DNA from: Geoalkalibacter_A sp034189505
GTDB lineage: Bacteria > Desulfobacterota > Desulfuromonadia > Desulfuromonadales > Geoalkalibacteraceae
Length of the DNA stretch: 26,012 nucleotides
NCBI GenBank assembly: GCA_034189505.1
Contig: JAXHUR010000048.1
Coordinates: forward strand, 1 to 26,012
Direction of reading: 5' to 3'
Shown here: piece after piece, positions 1 to 7,101 of the stretch
Layout: each line of letters opens with the position of its first letter
Position numbering within the stretch: the first letter of the stretch is position 1
Position numbers and translations under genes: made by a program
The notes under the pieces: model-generated
Seen by the model: the letters and a program-made list of their open reading frames with translations, nothing else
Databases searched by the model: none
Told to the model about the DNA's origin: nothing

Positions 1-3
1 TTT

Positions 4-79
4 TGGTGGAGCTGATCGGGATCGAACCGACGACCTATGCGTTGCGAACGCATCGCTCTCCCAGCTGAGCTACAGCCCC
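4..79 (-). tRNA. tRNA-Ala(CGC)
   Basis: On the minus strand this 76-nt stretch folds as a complete cloverleaf. The acceptor stem GGGGCTG pairs with CAGCTCC (one G-U pair) and is followed by discriminator A and an encoded CCA. The D-arm contains AGCTCAGCTGGGAGAGC. The anticodon stem ATGCG/CGCAT closes the loop TTCGCAA, giving anticodon CGC, which reads the alanine codon GCG. The T-arm holds GGTTCGATCC. It lies 38 bases past the histidine kinase stop codon in the same direction and has a promoter of its own. Confidence 0.96.
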
Positions 80-91
80 GTAAGGATGGTC

Positions 92-121
92 AATTTACTC
101 GAGTGCCTGTTGATTTGTCAA
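92..121 (-). promoter_or_regulatory. sigma-70 promoter for tRNA-Ala, overlapping the kinase stop codon
   Basis: On the minus strand a perfect -35 TTGACA (116-121) is followed after 18 bases by TAAATT (92-97, 4 of 6 matches to TATAAT). The tRNA 5' end lies 12 bases further on. The TGA of TTGACA is the stop codon of the upstream kinase gene (118-120), so promoter and coding end share bases. Confidence 0.6.
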
Positions 122-2406
122 GCGCTCTGATGGCGCACATGGCCTGCCGGCAGCTGGATGACGAAGGTGGCGCCGTGTTCGCTGTTGAACACCTCGAGGA
201 CCCCCTGATGGTGTTCGATGATGCGGTGGGAGATGGAGAGGCCAAGCCCGGTGCCGGTTTGCTTGGTAGTGAAGAAGGGGTTGAAGATATTGCGCAGGCA
301 TTCAGGTGCAATGCCGCCGCCGGTATCGGCGACTTCAATCGTGATGGCCGGGTCGCCGCGCAGCGTGGAGCAGCGCGCCGCGATGGTGAGAGTGCCGCCT
401 TCGTCGGACATGGCTTCGCGGGCGTTGCCAATGAGGTTGATCAGGACCTGGCGCAGCTGTTTTTCGTCGCCGATAACAGGGGGCAAGTCCGGGGCGAGAT
501 TCTGCACGATCTCGATGTTGGCTTCGGTCAGTTCGCGGCTGAGCAGGTTGAGGGCGGAGCCGATGATCTCGATAAGGTTGCAGGGGGCGAAGCACATCAT
601 CTGCCGCTTGGAAAAAGACAGGATGTTGGTGAGCATTTCCTCCACCCGCCGCACTTCACGGGCGATGATGGCGGCATATTCGCCGGCGCGTGATCCTTCA
701 GGTACATTTTTGAGCAGGCGCTGAGCGAAACCGCCGACGCAGACCAGGGGGTTTTTCAGCTCGTGAGCGACTGACGCGGCGATTTCGCCGATAGTCGCCA
801 ACTTTTCGGTTTGCAGCAGATCCTCCTGTGCGGTGCGCAGCTCCGAGTGGGTGGTCCGCAGCTGCTGCAGCAGGGCAGCGTTTTCCATGGCGGCGCCGGC
901 CTGGTTGGCGAACAGTTCCAGAAACCGCATCTCCTCCGGGTTGAACAGGCGGTTGCTGCGGCTGTTGTCGACCACCAGAACCGCGACCGTTTTTTTTCGC
1001 CCCTGGAGGGGAACGCAGATAAACGGCCCAAGCCGCAGCATCCCTGCGACACTGTCTCGTGGGGAAGGGGCCTCGATCGACAGGGTACGGTTGCTGCGTG
1101 CGGCAAGAGCGATGGGGTTGAAGGGGTCGTCAAGTGCGACACGCTGCTGCTGGACCAGCCGGTTGAAGGCGGATTCCTTCTGTTTTTGCTGGATCTCCTC
1201 GGCGAGCAGGTTGTCGGAGTCAGGATGCTGGTGCAGCGATGGAGCCCACTGCTCCAGATCCTGTTCGCGCACCACTCCGAGCATCCCCTGCAGAAAGCGG
1301 CTGCGCTCATTGATCATGAAAAGCATGGCGCGATCGCAGCCGACGCCGTCTGGAACAACCGCGGCAGAAAGGATGAAATGAACCAGGGCGTCCATGCCGT
1401 GCGCGCCGTGCATGGCTTCGGAGACGTGGTAGAGAAAAGAGAGTTCGAGGAGTTTGCGCTGATTTTCCCGCGAAACGCTGGCCAACTGGTCGAGAGCTGA
1501 AATTCTCCCCCAGGCTTCGGCTGTCTGGACCGCAATGTCCTGAAAGAGGCGGTGATTCATTTCGGGCGAAGCGAAAGGGTTGCTGGTGGGGCTTTGATCG
1601 CTGTAAATGGTGAGGGTGCCCAGGGTGTGCCTGTCGAAGACCAGCGGCAGAGAAAGCGCGACGAGTTTTGTATTCTCGGGTTGGGTGTCCTCGCAGATTT
1701 TATCCTCAAAAACGGGGCTGCCCTGTTGAATGGCGTTTATGTGAGTTTGGGCCGCGTGGGCGAGAAGAGTCTCGCGAAGAGATCGGAACCTGGGGTTGAT
1801 TGCAAAAAAAGGCTGCCCGTGGGGCGAGGGCGGCCTGTGGTGCTGGATGATGGCAAAAACGGCTTTGTTTTCGCGCACCAGGGCGCCCAGCATCTCGCGC
1901 AGCATTTCATCGACCGTCTGGGCATGGTTGATCTGCCGGCTGACCTGGGCGACAAACTGCAGATGCTCGGCCTGCTGGATTTTGCGCTGCATCCGTTCGT
2001 TGCACAGGGTCATCCAGCCGATTTGTCGGCAGATCAGGTCGAGGTCTTCTCTGGTTCCGGTGGAAAGCCGGTTCGGGTCGAGCTGATGCAGGCAGAGGTA
2101 GCCGATGGAGCGCTCGAGGCTTTCGATTTCCAGGGTCAGGGTGCCGCCCTGATCGAGAGGATGCCAGCCTGCCCCGCGAGGGACGCAGCTGCCTTGTTCG
2201 GGCGAGAAAAAACCCGGGGTGCCGGCGCGCAGAATCTGCGGCGGCAGCCCGGGTGCAAGGGGCTTGAGATAGAGTGTGGCCTCTCTGATGGGGAGGTGGG
2301 AGGTCAATACCCGCAGAAGTGCCTTGGCCCGGTGTGGATATTCCAGCTCGGGGGTGGAGAGAACTTCGATGATGCGGCGCGGCAGATGCACTTCATCACC
2401 GCCCAT
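118..2406 (-). CDS. Soluble multi-GAF sensor histidine kinase
   Basis: A 762-residue two-component sensor kinase that should autophosphorylate on His and pass the phosphate to a response regulator not present in this window. No membrane helix or signal peptide is seen, so it should be cytoplasmic. The N-terminal 500 or so residues look like two or three GAF-type sensor segments (for example LGTLTIYSD and a later segment with FICVPLQGRKKTVAVLVVD). A short coiled coil leads to the HisKA H-box SVAHELKNPL, with the phospho-acceptor at His548. The ATPase domain shows the N-box NAREAM, the G1 box DTGGGI and the G2 box GTGLGLS. I chose the ATG at 2406 because AAGGAGGC lies just upstream; a longer reading begins inside dksA. 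It starts 35 bases after dksA and probably shares its transcript. The AtoS/NtrB-like catalytic core suggests an NtrC-type partner (inference). Confidence 0.9.
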   Translation of the reverse strand: MGGDEVHLPRRIIEVLSTPELEYPHRAKALLRVLTSHLPIREATLYLKPLAPGLPPQILRAGTPGFFSPEQGSCVPRGAGWHPLDQGGTLTLEIESLERSIGYLCLHQLDPNRLSTGTREDLDLICRQIGWMTLCNERMQRKIQQAEHLQFVAQVSRQINHAQTVDEMLREMLGALVRENKAVFAIIQHHRPPSPHGQPFFAINPRFRSLRETLLAHAAQTHINAIQQGSPVFEDKICEDTQPENTKLVALSLPLVFDRHTLGTLTIYSDQSPTSNPFASPEMNHRLFQDIAVQTAEAWGRISALDQLASVSRENQRKLLELSFLYHVSEAMHGAHGMDALVHFILSAAVVPDGVGCDRAMLFMINERSRFLQGMLGVVREQDLEQWAPSLHQHPDSDNLLAEEIQQKQKESAFNRLVQQQRVALDDPFNPIALAARSNRTLSIEAPSPRDSVAGMLRLGPFICVPLQGRKKTVAVLVVDNSRSNRLFNPEEMRFLELFANQAGAAMENAALLQQLRTTHSELRTAQEDLLQTEKLATIGEIAASVAHELKNPLVCVGGFAQRLLKNVPEGSRAGEYAAIIAREVRRVEEMLTNILSFSKRQMMCFAPCNLIEIIGSALNLLSRELTEANIEIVQNLAPDLPPVIGDEKQLRQVLINLIGNAREAMSDEGGTLTIAARCSTLRGDPAITIEVADTGGGIAPECLRNIFNPFFTTKQTGTGLGLSISHRIIEHHQGVLEVFNSEHGATFVIQLPAGHVRHQSA

Positions 2407-2441
2407 GACGCCTCCTTGCAGACACCCGATCCCTATGGCTG

Positions 2442-2798
2442 TCAGCCGATTTTTTCCTGACGTTCCTGCTCGGTTTTGCAGTCGATGCAATAGGTGGTCA
2501 CGGGTCGCGCGCGCAGACGGGCCTCTCCGATCTCCTCCTCGCAGACTTCACAGATGCCGAAGCTGCCGTCATCGATGCGCTCGAGCGCTTCCTGAATCTT
2601 CTTGATCAGTTTGCGCTCGCGATCGCGAATGCGCAACTCGAAATTGCGATCCGATTCAGCAGTGGCCAGGTCGGTGATGTCGGGCAGGTTGGACTTTTCG
2701 CTGGTCATTTCAGACATGGTCTTGCCTGCCTCGCGCAGCAGCTCGTTAAGCTGATTCTGCAGAATCTGGCGAAATTCTTCCAATTTTTCTTTTTCCAT
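2442..2798 (-). CDS. dksA: DksA/TraR-family RNA polymerase-binding transcription factor
   Basis: A 118-residue DksA-type protein, which in the family inserts a coiled coil into the RNA polymerase secondary channel and works with ppGpp in the stringent response. The coiled-coil tip carries the functional motif DITDLAT (Asp40, Asp43, Ala45), equivalent to DxxDxA of E. coli DksA, followed by RDRERKLIKKI, nearly the E. coli sequence. A four-cysteine zinc finger follows (Cys83, Cys86, Cys104, Cys107, with ARPVTTYCIDC). It is shorter than E. coli DksA (151 residues), mainly at the N-terminus. The ATG follows a GGGGGGAG run, unusually close to the start. It is the first gene of a likely dksA-kinase transcript. 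Confidence 0.93.
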   Translation of the reverse strand: MEKEKLEEFRQILQNQLNELLREAGKTMSEMTSEKSNLPDITDLATAESDRNFELRIRDRERKLIKKIQEALERIDDGSFGICEVCEEEIGEARLRARPVTTYCIDCKTEQERQEKIG

Positions 2799-2829
2799 GC
2801 TCCCCCCGTTGCTGCTTAGTGATTAATGT

Positions 2830-2858
2830 ATCCTAAATATCGGAGTATGTTCTGTCAA
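2830..2858 (-). promoter_or_regulatory. sigma-70 promoter for dksA
   Basis: On the minus strand TTGACA (2853-2858) and TAGGAT (2830-2835) are separated by 17 bases, 32 bases before the dksA ATG. The -35 is a perfect consensus and the -10 matches 4 of 6 positions. Confidence 0.65.
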
Positions 2859-2859
2859 G

Positions 2860-2877
2860 TTTGATGGCGTCGCAAAA
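2860..2877 (+). repeat. 18-bp fragment of an interspersed repeat
   Basis: TTTGATGGCGTCGCAAAA here is identical to the first 18 bases of the repeat element at the right end of the window (25935 onward). It lies immediately upstream of the dksA -35 box, in the gap between lspA and dksA, and looks like a remnant or short form of the same family. Confidence 0.6.
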
Positions 2878-2915
2878 TTTATTGCTTAGCCATCCTCTGA
2901 ACTTTTGAAAGTGCA

Positions 2916-3419
2916 TTATGATTGCCGGGTTTGTTTTGTGTTTTTTTGCTGCCGCTCTTCACGCCAGATATCGATGAGCAGCAGAGCTACGCCTACAGTG
3001 ATAGCCGAATCAGCCATGTTGAAGGCGGGCCAGTGGTACTGGTGCCAATGGACATCGAGAAAATCGATGACTTCTCCAAAACGAATGCGGTCGATCAGGT
3101 TGCCGAGCGCACCCGCAAAGATCAGGGAAAGGGCGAAGACGGCCTTTTTTTTGTCCGCGCCCAGGCGCGACAGGTACCAGAGAATCCCCACGGCAGCCAC
3201 CAGGCTGACCGTGATGAAGAAAGGGATGCGGTAGGCGCTTTCGGACAGGATGCCGAAGGCGGCCCCCTGATTGCGCACATAGGTGATGTTGAACAGGTTT
3301 TCGATGACCGTCACCGATTCGTAGAGACGAAAGCTGTGATCGATATAGAGTTTGGTCGCCTGGTCGAGCGCCACGATAATCGCGGCGGTAATCGATAAAA
3401 TACGCAGCTTTGAACTCAA
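2916..3419 (-). CDS. lspA: Lipoprotein signal peptidase (signal peptidase II)
   Basis: A 167-residue inner-membrane aspartyl protease that removes the signal peptide of diacylglyceryl-modified prolipoproteins. Four hydrophobic helices are visible. Family motifs include VRNQGAAFG, GNLIDRIRFGEVIDFLD and FNMADSAI; the catalytic aspartates are expected to be Asp119 and Asp137. I chose a TTG start at 3419 because AGGGGG lies 6 bases upstream and the reading then begins MSSKLRIL, giving a normal family length. The next upstream ATG would put the start far inside ileS. It begins 23 bases after ileS ends, and ileS-lspA pairing is common in proteobacteria. Confidence 0.94.
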   Translation of the reverse strand: MSSKLRILSITAAIIVALDQATKLYIDHSFRLYESVTVIENLFNITYVRNQGAAFGILSESAYRIPFFITVSLVAAVGILWYLSRLGADKKKAVFALSLIFAGALGNLIDRIRFGEVIDFLDVHWHQYHWPAFNMADSAITVGVALLLIDIWREERQQKNTKQTRQS

Positions 3420-3442
3420 GATTCGCCCCCTGGAGAATGCCG

Positions 3443-6223
3443 TCAGCTCAACGCTTCTCGGCAGCGATGGCAGATGGTGGGATGGGCGTCCCAATCTCCG
3501 ACGCTGGTGGCAAAGGTCCAGCAGCGTTCGCACTTTTCGCCCTCCGCTGGAACGATGGCCACCCGCAGGCCCTCGATGTTTTCGCCAGCGATGCCGTCGG
3601 TGACCTCCTCGGTCAGCTCGACCTGGGAAACGATGAACAGGGTGGCCAGCTCATCGCGGTAGCGTCGCAGAAGATCGCCAATCTCCTCACTGCTTCCGGG
3701 GGCCAGCAGCACTTTGGCCGCCAGGGAGTGCCCGATGCGTTTTTCATTGCGGGCCAGCTCGAGAGCCTTGGAGACATCGCTGCGGACTTTACGCAGCGCT
3801 TCGTAGCGGCTCTCCAGCTCCGGGTCGGCATATTGCGACTCAAAGCGGGGAAACTCAACCATGTGGACGCTTTGTTCCCCGGTGCCGGGCAGATGCTGCC
3901 AGATCTCATCGGCGGTGAAGGAAAGCACCGGCGCGATCAGGCGGGTCAGCGCGTCGAGGATGCGGTAAATGGCGGTCTGGGCACTGCGGCGAGCCGTGCT
4001 TGCGGCCGGCGTGATATAGAGGCGATCCTTGAGGACGTCGAGATAGAAGGCGCTCATATCCACGGCACAGAAGTTGTGCACCGCGTGGTAGAGGACATGA
4101 AATTCGTAATCCTGGTAGCTTTTTTCGACCCGCGTGACCAGCCCCTCAAGACGCGAGAGAGCCCAGCGGTCGATTTCCAGCAGCTGGTCATCGGCGACCT
4201 GGTCTGTCTCGGGGTTGAAATCGTGAAGGTTGCCGAGAATGTAGCGCGCCGTATTGCGGATGCGGCGGTAGGCATCGGAGAGGCGCTGCAGAATCTCGGG
4301 GCTGATGCGGATGTCGTCGCGATAGTCCTGGGCGGCGACCCACAGACGCAGGATCTCCGCGCCGTATTTTTTGATGACTTCTTCCGGTGCGATGACATTG
4401 CCCATGGACTTGGACATCTTTTTGCCGGCACCGTCAACAACGAAGCCGTGGGTAAGGACCGCTTTGTAGGGAGCCAGGTTGCGGGTGCCGACAGCGCACA
4501 GCAGTGAGGAGTGAAACCAGCCGCGATGCTGGTCGCTGCCTTCCAGGTAGAGGTCGGCCGGCGACCGCAGCCCATCGCGCGCTTCGAGCACTGCCGCGAA
4601 AGAAACTCCTGAGTCGAACCAGACATCGAGGATGTCCTGCTCGCGGGTAAAGCTGTCGTGGTCGCAGGTGGCGCAGCGCGTGCCTTCCGGCAGCAGTTGG
4701 GCGCTGTCCCATTCAAACCAGATGTCGCTGCCGTGCTGCTCGAACAGGTCGGCTACATGGTGCATGGTGGGACCGTCGGCCAGGGCTTCGCCGCATTTTT
4801 CGCAATAAAAGACGGTGATAGGGACCCCCCAGCTGCGCTGGCGGCTGATGCACCAGTCGGGGCGGTTTGCAATCATGCCGTAGATGCGCTCCCGGCCCCA
4901 GCGCGGGATCCACCGCACCTCGTTGATGTGGTCGAGGCTTTTGTGCCGCAGATCGTCATGGTCCATGGAGATGAACCACTGCTCGGTGGCGCGGAACAGG
5001 ATCGGTTTTTTGCAGCGCCAGCAGTGCGGATAGCTGTGGGTGACCTGTCCCGCATACAGCAGGGCGCCGACTTCTTTGAGTTTGTCGATGACGGCCGGAT
5101 TGGCGTCCTTGACCTTCATGCCGCCGAACAGCTCCAGTTCTTCATGGTAGCGGCCGTAATCGTCCACCGGATTGTAGACGTCGAGGCCGTAGCGCAGGCC
5201 GACGATGTAGTCGTCCTGCCCGTGCCCCGGTGCGGTGTGCACGCAGCCGGTTCCGGCCTCGAGGGTGACATGGTCGCCCAGGATGACCAGCGAGTTGCGG
5301 TCGTAGAAAGGGTGGCGGCACTGCTTGCCCTCGAACGCCGCGGCGTTGAATGTGGCGAAAATTTCATAGTCCGCGATGCCGATTTCCTTCATGACCGCTT
5401 CAACCAGGCCTTCGGCCATCACAAGCCGTTCTTCGCCTGTATCGACGGCGACATAGTCCAGGCGCGGATTGAGGCAGATTCCCAGGTTGGCGGGAATGGT
5501 CCACGGCGTGGTGGTCCAGATCACGAAAGACAGCGGCTTGTCGTCCAGCTGGGCCAGCTCCGTGGGGAGCGAATCGTTGAACGGGAATTTGACGTAGATG
5601 GTGGGGGAGGTGTGGTCGGCGTATTCCACTTCGGCTTCCGCCAGGGCGGTGACGCAGGAGGCACACCAGTGAATCGGCTTCTTCCCCTTGTAGAGACCTC
5701 CCTTTTCGGCAAAGTGGGCCAACTCCCGGGCAATGGTGGCCTCGTAGCCGGTATGCATGGTCAGGTAGGGGTTGTCCCAGTCGCCCAGTACGCCGAGGCG
5801 TTCGAACTCCCGGCTCTGGATGTCCACCCACTTCTGCGCGTATGTTCGGCACTCGCGGCGGATTTCAGCCTTGCTCATCTCCATTTTGGCTGAGCCGAGC
5901 TGCCCGTCGACCTTGAGTTCGATCGGCAGACCGTGGCAATCCCATCCCGGAACATAGGGCGTGTGAAAGCCCTGCATGCGCCGGCTTTTGATGACGATAT
6001 CCTTGAGGATCTTGTTCAATGCGTGGCCGATATGCGTGTGGCCGTTGGCGTAGGGGGGGCCGTCATGCAGGATGAACAGGGGGCGATCCGCAGTTGCTTT
6101 CTCGATCTGTGCGTAAAGATCGGCCTGCTGCCAGCGGTTGAGGATTTCCGGTTCACGCTTCGGCAGATTGCCTCGCATGGGAAACTCAGTTTCAGGCAGA
6201 TTGAGGGTGTTTTTATAGTCCAT
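3443..6223 (-). CDS. ileS: Isoleucyl-tRNA synthetase
   Basis: A 926-residue class I aminoacyl-tRNA synthetase charging tRNA-Ile in the cytoplasm. The ATP-binding HIGH motif appears as HTHIGHA (residues 62-68) after DGPPYANG, and the KMSKS loop as KMSKS (602-606). The insertion between them is the CP1 editing domain (for example TTTPWTIPAN). A C-terminal zinc-binding knuckle carries Cys898, Cys901, Cys918 and Cys921, as in the bacterial form. The ATG at 6223 is preceded by GGGAGGAAC at good spacing, and the protein starts MDYKNTLNLP, as usual for the family. It is followed by lspA after 23 bases. Confidence 0.97.
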   Translation of the reverse strand: MDYKNTLNLPETEFPMRGNLPKREPEILNRWQQADLYAQIEKATADRPLFILHDGPPYANGHTHIGHALNKILKDIVIKSRRMQGFHTPYVPGWDCHGLPIELKVDGQLGSAKMEMSKAEIRRECRTYAQKWVDIQSREFERLGVLGDWDNPYLTMHTGYEATIARELAHFAEKGGLYKGKKPIHWCASCVTALAEAEVEYADHTSPTIYVKFPFNDSLPTELAQLDDKPLSFVIWTTTPWTIPANLGICLNPRLDYVAVDTGEERLVMAEGLVEAVMKEIGIADYEIFATFNAAAFEGKQCRHPFYDRNSLVILGDHVTLEAGTGCVHTAPGHGQDDYIVGLRYGLDVYNPVDDYGRYHEELELFGGMKVKDANPAVIDKLKEVGALLYAGQVTHSYPHCWRCKKPILFRATEQWFISMDHDDLRHKSLDHINEVRWIPRWGRERIYGMIANRPDWCISRQRSWGVPITVFYCEKCGEALADGPTMHHVADLFEQHGSDIWFEWDSAQLLPEGTRCATCDHDSFTREQDILDVWFDSGVSFAAVLEARDGLRSPADLYLEGSDQHRGWFHSSLLCAVGTRNLAPYKAVLTHGFVVDGAGKKMSKSMGNVIAPEEVIKKYGAEILRLWVAAQDYRDDIRISPEILQRLSDAYRRIRNTARYILGNLHDFNPETDQVADDQLLEIDRWALSRLEGLVTRVEKSYQDYEFHVLYHAVHNFCAVDMSAFYLDVLKDRLYITPAASTARRSAQTAIYRILDALTRLIAPVLSFTADEIWQHLPGTGEQSVHMVEFPRFESQYADPELESRYEALRKVRSDVSKALELARNEKRIGHSLAAKVLLAPGSSEEIGDLLRRYRDELATLFIVSQVELTEEVTDGIAGENIEGLRVAIVPAEGEKCERCWTFATSVGDWDAHPTICHRCREALS

Positions 6224-6262
6224 GCCGTTCCTCCCGGGGTTGGGCGAAAAATCGAAGCCCAC

Positions 6263-6290
6263 AAAGTAGCAAAACCAGGGGATATGTCAA
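6263..6290 (-). promoter_or_regulatory. sigma-70 promoter for ileS-lspA
   Basis: On the minus strand TTGACA (6285-6290) is followed after 16 bases by TACTTT (6263-6268), 39 bases before the ileS ATG. The leader is too short for a T-box, and none is seen. Confidence 0.55.
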
Positions 6291-6335
6291 GGTAAAAGGC
6301 TGTTTCGCGGGAGGTTTGGCGGCGGGAGGGATGGG

Positions 6336-6373
6336 CCGGGCGGGCGACCGGTTTTTCTGCGGTCGCCGCCCGG
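6336..6373 (-). other. GC-rich stem-loop after the ribbon-helix-helix gene
   Basis: The arms 6336-6350 and 6360-6373 pair over 14 bases with one bulged G, around the loop GTTTTTCTG (plus-strand reading). It starts 9 bases past the stop codon of the small regulator gene and precedes the ileS promoter. No U-run follows on either strand, so a standard intrinsic terminator is not shown; it could be a U-less terminator or an mRNA 3' stabiliser. Confidence 0.5.
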
Positions 6374-6382
6374 TCGAAGGCT

Positions 6383-6550
6383 TTATGCCGGGGGTTGTGC
6401 CTGTTCTTCCAGCAAGTTGAGGCTGCGCCGCAGCAGGGTCGAGATGCTGGTGCCGTGCATTTTTGCGATTTCCTGCAGGGTTTCCATCTCCTGGTCGTTG
6501 ATGCGGCAGGAAATAATGTAACGCTTGGGGTTTTCAACTGTCTTTCCCAT
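6383..6550 (-). CDS. Small ribbon-helix-helix (CopG/Arc-type) DNA-binding protein
   Basis: A 55-residue protein starting MGKTVENPKRYIISCRI. The pattern is a short beta strand (RYIISCRI), then helix A (DQEMETLQEIAKMH), a turn with GTSIS, and helix B (TLLRRSLNLLEEQ), which is the ribbon-helix-helix fold of small dimeric repressors and antitoxins. AAGGGAG stands upstream of the ATG at suitable spacing. No toxin gene is adjacent. It faces the Mrp operon across an AT-rich region with a -24/-12 promoter candidate on each side, so it may regulate that region or itself (inference). Confidence 0.78.
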   Translation of the reverse strand: MGKTVENPKRYIISCRINDQEMETLQEIAKMHGTSISTLLRRSLNLLEEQAQPPA

Positions 6551-6624
6551 AATTTTCGTCTCCCTTCTTGTGAGCTATTGTTGAGTTTAAGACTCTAGTG
6601 TGTCGTTTTGTTCCGTATACACAA

Positions 6625-6641
6625 TGCAAAATAGTTGCCAA
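6625..6641 (-). promoter_or_regulatory. Candidate sigma-54 (-24/-12) promoter for the ribbon-helix-helix gene
   Basis: On the minus strand TTGGCAACTATTTTGCA matches the consensus TTGGCACGNNNNTTGCW at all but two positions, with the required ten bases between GG and GC. The predicted start is near 6614, giving a leader of about 64 bases. Confidence 0.6.
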
Positions 6642-6801
6642 TATATCTTTTTTTATAAAAATATATAGAAAAAACCTGTAATAACAGCTATATGAGTGGT
6701 TCAAAGTTTTTTGAAGATTTGTTTTTATTAAAGATTTGTGGCGACAAAATGACACAATTGACAGTGCAGGGTGGCAGTTGGCTGCAGGGGGTGAGTCATA
6801 T

Positions 6802-6818
6802 TTGGCACATGTGTAGCG
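6802..6818 (+). promoter_or_regulatory. Candidate sigma-54 (-24/-12) promoter for the Mrp-type operon
   Basis: TTGGCACATGTGTAGCG has GG and GC exactly ten bases apart and a perfect TTGGCAC -24 element; the -12 element is TAGC instead of TTGC. The predicted start is near 6829, leaving a leader of about 273 bases before the first gene. Confidence 0.5.
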
Positions 6819-6913
6819 TAGTTGGGTTTAAACAACTCGAAAGTTTGGTGGTTTTAGATGTGTCTTTCCATGTCAACCGTGATTTTGCGGCATTTTTTGG
6901 CGAAATAACTGAG

Positions 6914-6952
6914 CAAAACTGTGCCACGTGCTCTTATTGTGGCACAGTTTTG
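6914..6952 (+). repeat. Perfect 14-bp inverted repeat in the Mrp operon leader
   Basis: CAAAACTGTGCCAC (6914-6927) and GTGGCACAGTTTTG (6939-6952) are exact reverse complements around the 11-base spacer GTGCTCTTATT. No T-run follows, so a standard terminator is unlikely. It could be a dimeric operator or, if the start near 6829 is right, an RNA hairpin in the leader. Confidence 0.85.
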
Positions 6953-7101
6953 GGCCGGATGGGTCTCTTTGGGGCATTTGTTTGATTTGCCCGCTGAATG
7001 CTTTAAACTTTGCGTGGCCGGTTTGTTTTACCCGGGTTAAGATGGGGGCAAAACATCTCTTGGGTGCACTGCCAACAAGGGCACGGGCAAAGGATTCGGG
7101 A

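Larger units (their letters stand above)
6551..7101. other. AT-rich divergent intergenic control region
   Basis: About 550 bases with no convincing gene, between the leftward small regulator and the rightward mrpE-like gene. The left 250 bases are strongly AT-rich, unlike the GC-rich surroundings. It holds two opposed -24/-12 promoter candidates (6625-6641 minus, 6802-6818 plus). Between them are the palindromes TCAAA-N4-TTTGA (6701-6714) and TTTGTGGCGACAAA (6735-6748). A perfect 14-bp inverted repeat lies further right (6914-6952). A layout of divergent sigma-54 promoters sharing activator and IHF sites would fit, but is inferred. Confidence 0.6.

Noticed and set aside
3410..4507. 365-codon plus-strand frame antisense to ileS
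   Set aside because: It is the shadow of ileS, whose motifs and start are certain.
6224..6382. T-box leader for ileS
   Set aside because: The leader from the promoter is about 30 bases, with no T-box sequence or specifier stem.
6534..6755. 73-codon minus-strand frame starting MSFCRHKSL
   Set aside because: It overlaps the start of the well-supported ribbon-helix-helix gene in another frame, is low-complexity AT-rich, and contains the minus promoter candidate.
6914..6952. Reading the arms of the 14-bp inverted repeat as sigma-54 promoters (TGGCAC...)
   Set aside because: GG to GC spacing is 11 on one strand and 9 on the other, not the required 10.
6692..6985. 97-codon plus-strand reading frame in the AT-rich spacer
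   Set aside because: No ribosome site, no recognisable domain, and it runs through the -24/-12 element and the inverted repeat.
6829..7101. Possible c-di-GMP (GEMM) or other riboswitch in the Mrp leader
   Set aside because: The conserved GEMM core (for example an ACGCAAAGCC block) is not present, and no other known riboswitch core was seen.
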